This document shows, piece by piece, positions 20,512 through 22,049 of a DNA stretch of 22,049 nt. This stretch comes from Paulinella micropora. Lineage: Eukaryota > Cercozoa > Imbricatea > Euglyphida. The first letter of the stretch is position 1. Each line of letters starts with the position of its first letter. The notes beneath the pieces are model-generated. The model saw nothing but the letters and a program-made list of their open reading frames with translations. It ran no database searches and was not told the origin of the DNA. The stretch is taken from the NCBI GenBank assembly GCA_009731375.1, contig BJOX01000142.1, positions 607,285 through 629,333 of the forward strand, written 5' to 3'. The translations under genes and the position numbers were made by a program.

Positions 20512-20622
20512 AAAAAGGAAAAGAAAAAGGCCAAGAAGAAGACGTCTGCCACATAAAGAAAGAAAGAAAGAAAGAAAGAAAAGAAAAATACCAAGCAGAA
20601 GGCGTCTGCCACATAAAGAAAG
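20396..20622. repeat. (GAAA)n with three copies of a 25-bp island
   Basis: CCAAGMAGAAGRCGTCTGCC then ACATA occurs at 20433-20457, 20531-20555 and 20591-20615, separated by GA and GAAA repeats of 73 and 35 bp. Confidence 0.92.
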
Positions 20623-20641
20623 ACCTGTGGAAGGTAGTCTA

Positions 20642-20757
20642 TACACATACATACATAAATGCATACGTAGGTACATAGATACCTACATACATACATACGT
20701 ACGTACGTACGTACGTATGTATGTATGTATGTATGTACGTACGTAGATAGATAGATA
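20642..20757. repeat. CATA / ACGT / TATG palindromic array
   Basis: CATA repeats pass into ACGT repeats and then TATG repeats, giving a perfect 46-bp palindrome at 20684-20729. A short GATA array follows. Confidence 0.93.
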
Positions 20758-20967
20758 GATGAGATATCGACTAATGTCAGAAAAAAGGAGCTTCTGATTT
20801 CGTCAACCAAGGAAGTCTGTGGGTAAAGTATTAACCCGATGCCCAGCTAAGCCGTGATGTTTGCACGGAAGGGACTGATACAGGCGATACCAAAATCTCC
20901 CTAGTACCAGGCGGGGCCAGGGCTCGTTCCATAAGCGCCCCTTGCAGAACGAGTTCCCACCTCCATT

Positions 20968-20968
<1 letters not shown>
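20758..20968 (-). mobile_element. Dispersed element B, copy 2
   Basis: Matches 19585-19796 and is bounded by GATA on both sides, which delimits the repeated body to about 211 bp. In this copy AAGATAGATA directly follows CTCCATT, so its far end is truncated or is the true boundary. Orientation is assigned by treating the microsatellite-abutting GATGAGATATC as the 3' end, by analogy with tailed retroelements. Confidence 0.8.
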
Positions 20969-21004
<36 letters not shown>

Positions 21005-21061
21005 GGATAGATGGATAGATAGATAGATAGATAGATAGATTCTTCCACACTTTATCAATCC

Positions 21062-21125
<64 letters not shown>

Positions 21126-21145
21126 ATCTATCTATCTATCTATCC

Positions 21146-21187
<42 letters not shown>

Positions 21188-21212
21188 AAAACTACAGGTC
21201 ATCGTCCACACT

Positions 21213-21296
<84 letters not shown>

Positions 21297-21311
21297 GTAT
21301 CTATGTATCTT
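20969..21311. repeat. (GATA)n switching to (CTAT)n with ACAGGTCAT island
   Basis: GATA (20969-21040), link TCTTCCACACTTTATCAATC (21041-21060), CTAT (21061-21186), an island AAACTACAGGTCATCGTCCA then CACTTTATC (21187-21216), and CTAT again to 21300. Confidence 0.95.
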
Positions 21312-21543
21312 ATTGTATTGTATTGTATTTTCATGGCATTGTATTGTATTGTATTGTATTGTATTGTATTGACATGGTATTGTATTGTATTGTATTGTAT
21401 TGTATTGTATTGTATTGTATCGTATTGTATTGTATTGTATTGTATTGTATTGTTTTGTATTGTATTGTATTGTATTGTGTGTGTGTGTGTGTGTGTGTTA
21501 GTTATCTGTTGTCGTGGCACCCTTTCGGTATTGTATTGTATTG

Positions 21544-21548
<5 letters not shown>
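21312..21548. repeat. (TATTG)n pentanucleotide array
   Basis: About 165 bp of TATTG units (21312-21478) with CATGG and CGTATTG variants, a TG tract, a 35-bp link, then four more TATTG units (21528-21547). Confidence 0.96.
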
Positions 21549-21615
<67 letters not shown>

Positions 21616-21662
21616 GTCTACCAATCTATCTATCTATAAAGCTACAGGTCATCTGCCACACT

Positions 21663-21757
<95 letters not shown>

Positions 21758-21838
21758 GACCTGTAGCTTTTATATAGATAGATAGATAGATAGATAGATT
21801 AGATAGATAGATATGTGGAATATGACCTGTAGCTTTTG
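21549..21838. repeat. CTAT array inside inverted ACAGGTCA islands
   Basis: The island AAAGCTACAGGTCATCTGCC then ACACTTTAT at 21638-21666 is followed by about 90 bp of CTAT. Then the inverse TGACCTGTAGCTTTTATATA (21757-21776), GATA repeats, and a longer inverse TGTGGAATATGACCTGTAGC then TTTT (21814-21838). CTAT and GATA switch strand at the inverted islands. Confidence 0.9.
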
Positions 21839-21953
21839 TCCTCGCTCATATTGCTTAACTAACAAAGAAGGAGAGAAAAGTGAGAGTGTGTATTGAGTGT
21901 GTATATGCAGGGAGGGAGGGAGGGAGGGAGAGAGGGGGGGGAAGGGAGGGAGT

Positions 21954-21997
<44 letters not shown>

Positions 21998-22049
21998 TGA
22001 GTGTGTGTATTGTGTGTGGAGGGAGGGAGGGAGGGAGAGAGAGAGAGAG
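21839..22049. repeat. GA/GGGA fields with a ~118-bp duplication
   Basis: GAGAAAAGTGAG, TGTGTATTG and GGGAGGGAGGGA occur at 21872-21930 and again at 21990-22040, with GA repeats between and after. Confidence 0.9.

Overview
This window is eukaryotic non-coding DNA dominated by simple-sequence repeats. I found no protein-coding gene, tRNA, rRNA or CRISPR array that I can support with confidence. Most of the length is tetranucleotide (CTAT/GATA, GTAG, TATG/CATA, GAAA, GGGA), trinucleotide (TTG/TCG, AAT, GAA), dinucleotide (TA, CA, GA, CT) and mononucleotide tracts, plus one pentanucleotide (TATTG) and one short hexanucleotide (TAATTC) array. Eight runs of N interrupt the sequence, and nearly all sit inside or beside a homopolymer or simple repeat, so array lengths in the assembly are unreliable. 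The style (very dense mixed CA/TA/CATA/GATA/GA tracts, short MITE-like and SINE-like dispersed repeats, AATAAA near a long poly-A) suggests an animal genome, perhaps a mollusc such as a cephalopod. That is a guess from composition; no gene fixes the taxonomy.

Layout. 1-120 is the end of a dispersed element (element A), followed by CTAT arrays, a CA field with three copies of a 50-bp island, and a 575-bp TTG/TCG tract (119-1994). 2.06-2.17 kb is a 14-bp minisatellite. 2.44-3.82 kb holds a 174-bp direct repeat with a minus-strand open frame and a family of short exon-like modules separated by GTAG/GATA arrays. 3.8-5.2 kb has a foldback element (one half copy, one full copy) and a decayed 21-bp minisatellite. 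5.35-6.41 kb is a local family of partly tandem repeats. 6.85-6.99 kb has two hairpins. 7.0-8.69 kb is a GATA field punctuated by eight copies of a 37-bp island and flanked by a direct repeat. 8.65-9.29 kb has islands in TA/TG tracts, and 9.39-10.12 kb is an AAT field. 10.1-12.0 kb contains small direct repeats, GA fields and the largest gap. 12.06-16.56 kb is one complex satellite domain: a tandem array, a related AT-expanded array, then copies arranged minus-plus-minus as two adjoining spacer-free palindromes. 16.9-17.36 kb is a polypurine tract and a 100-nt poly-A. 17.4-18.2 kb holds a second, longer copy of element A. 18.65-19.55 kb is a CA field with a two-type higher-order repeat. 19.58-20.97 kb contains two copies of element B around GATA/GA/GAAA arrays. 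The end is CTAT/TATTG/GATA and GA arrays.

The organising principle is the same almost everywhere: a short conserved island (25-70 bp) is repeated several times, and the spacers between copies are hypervariable microsatellites. Elements A and B both finish in a GATGARATRTC motif directly against GATA arrays, which points to dispersed elements with microsatellite tails as one source of the arrays. No genes work together here that I can show; the only coding hints are two weak exon-like signals (2721-3816, mostly minus strand; 20039-20113, plus strand).
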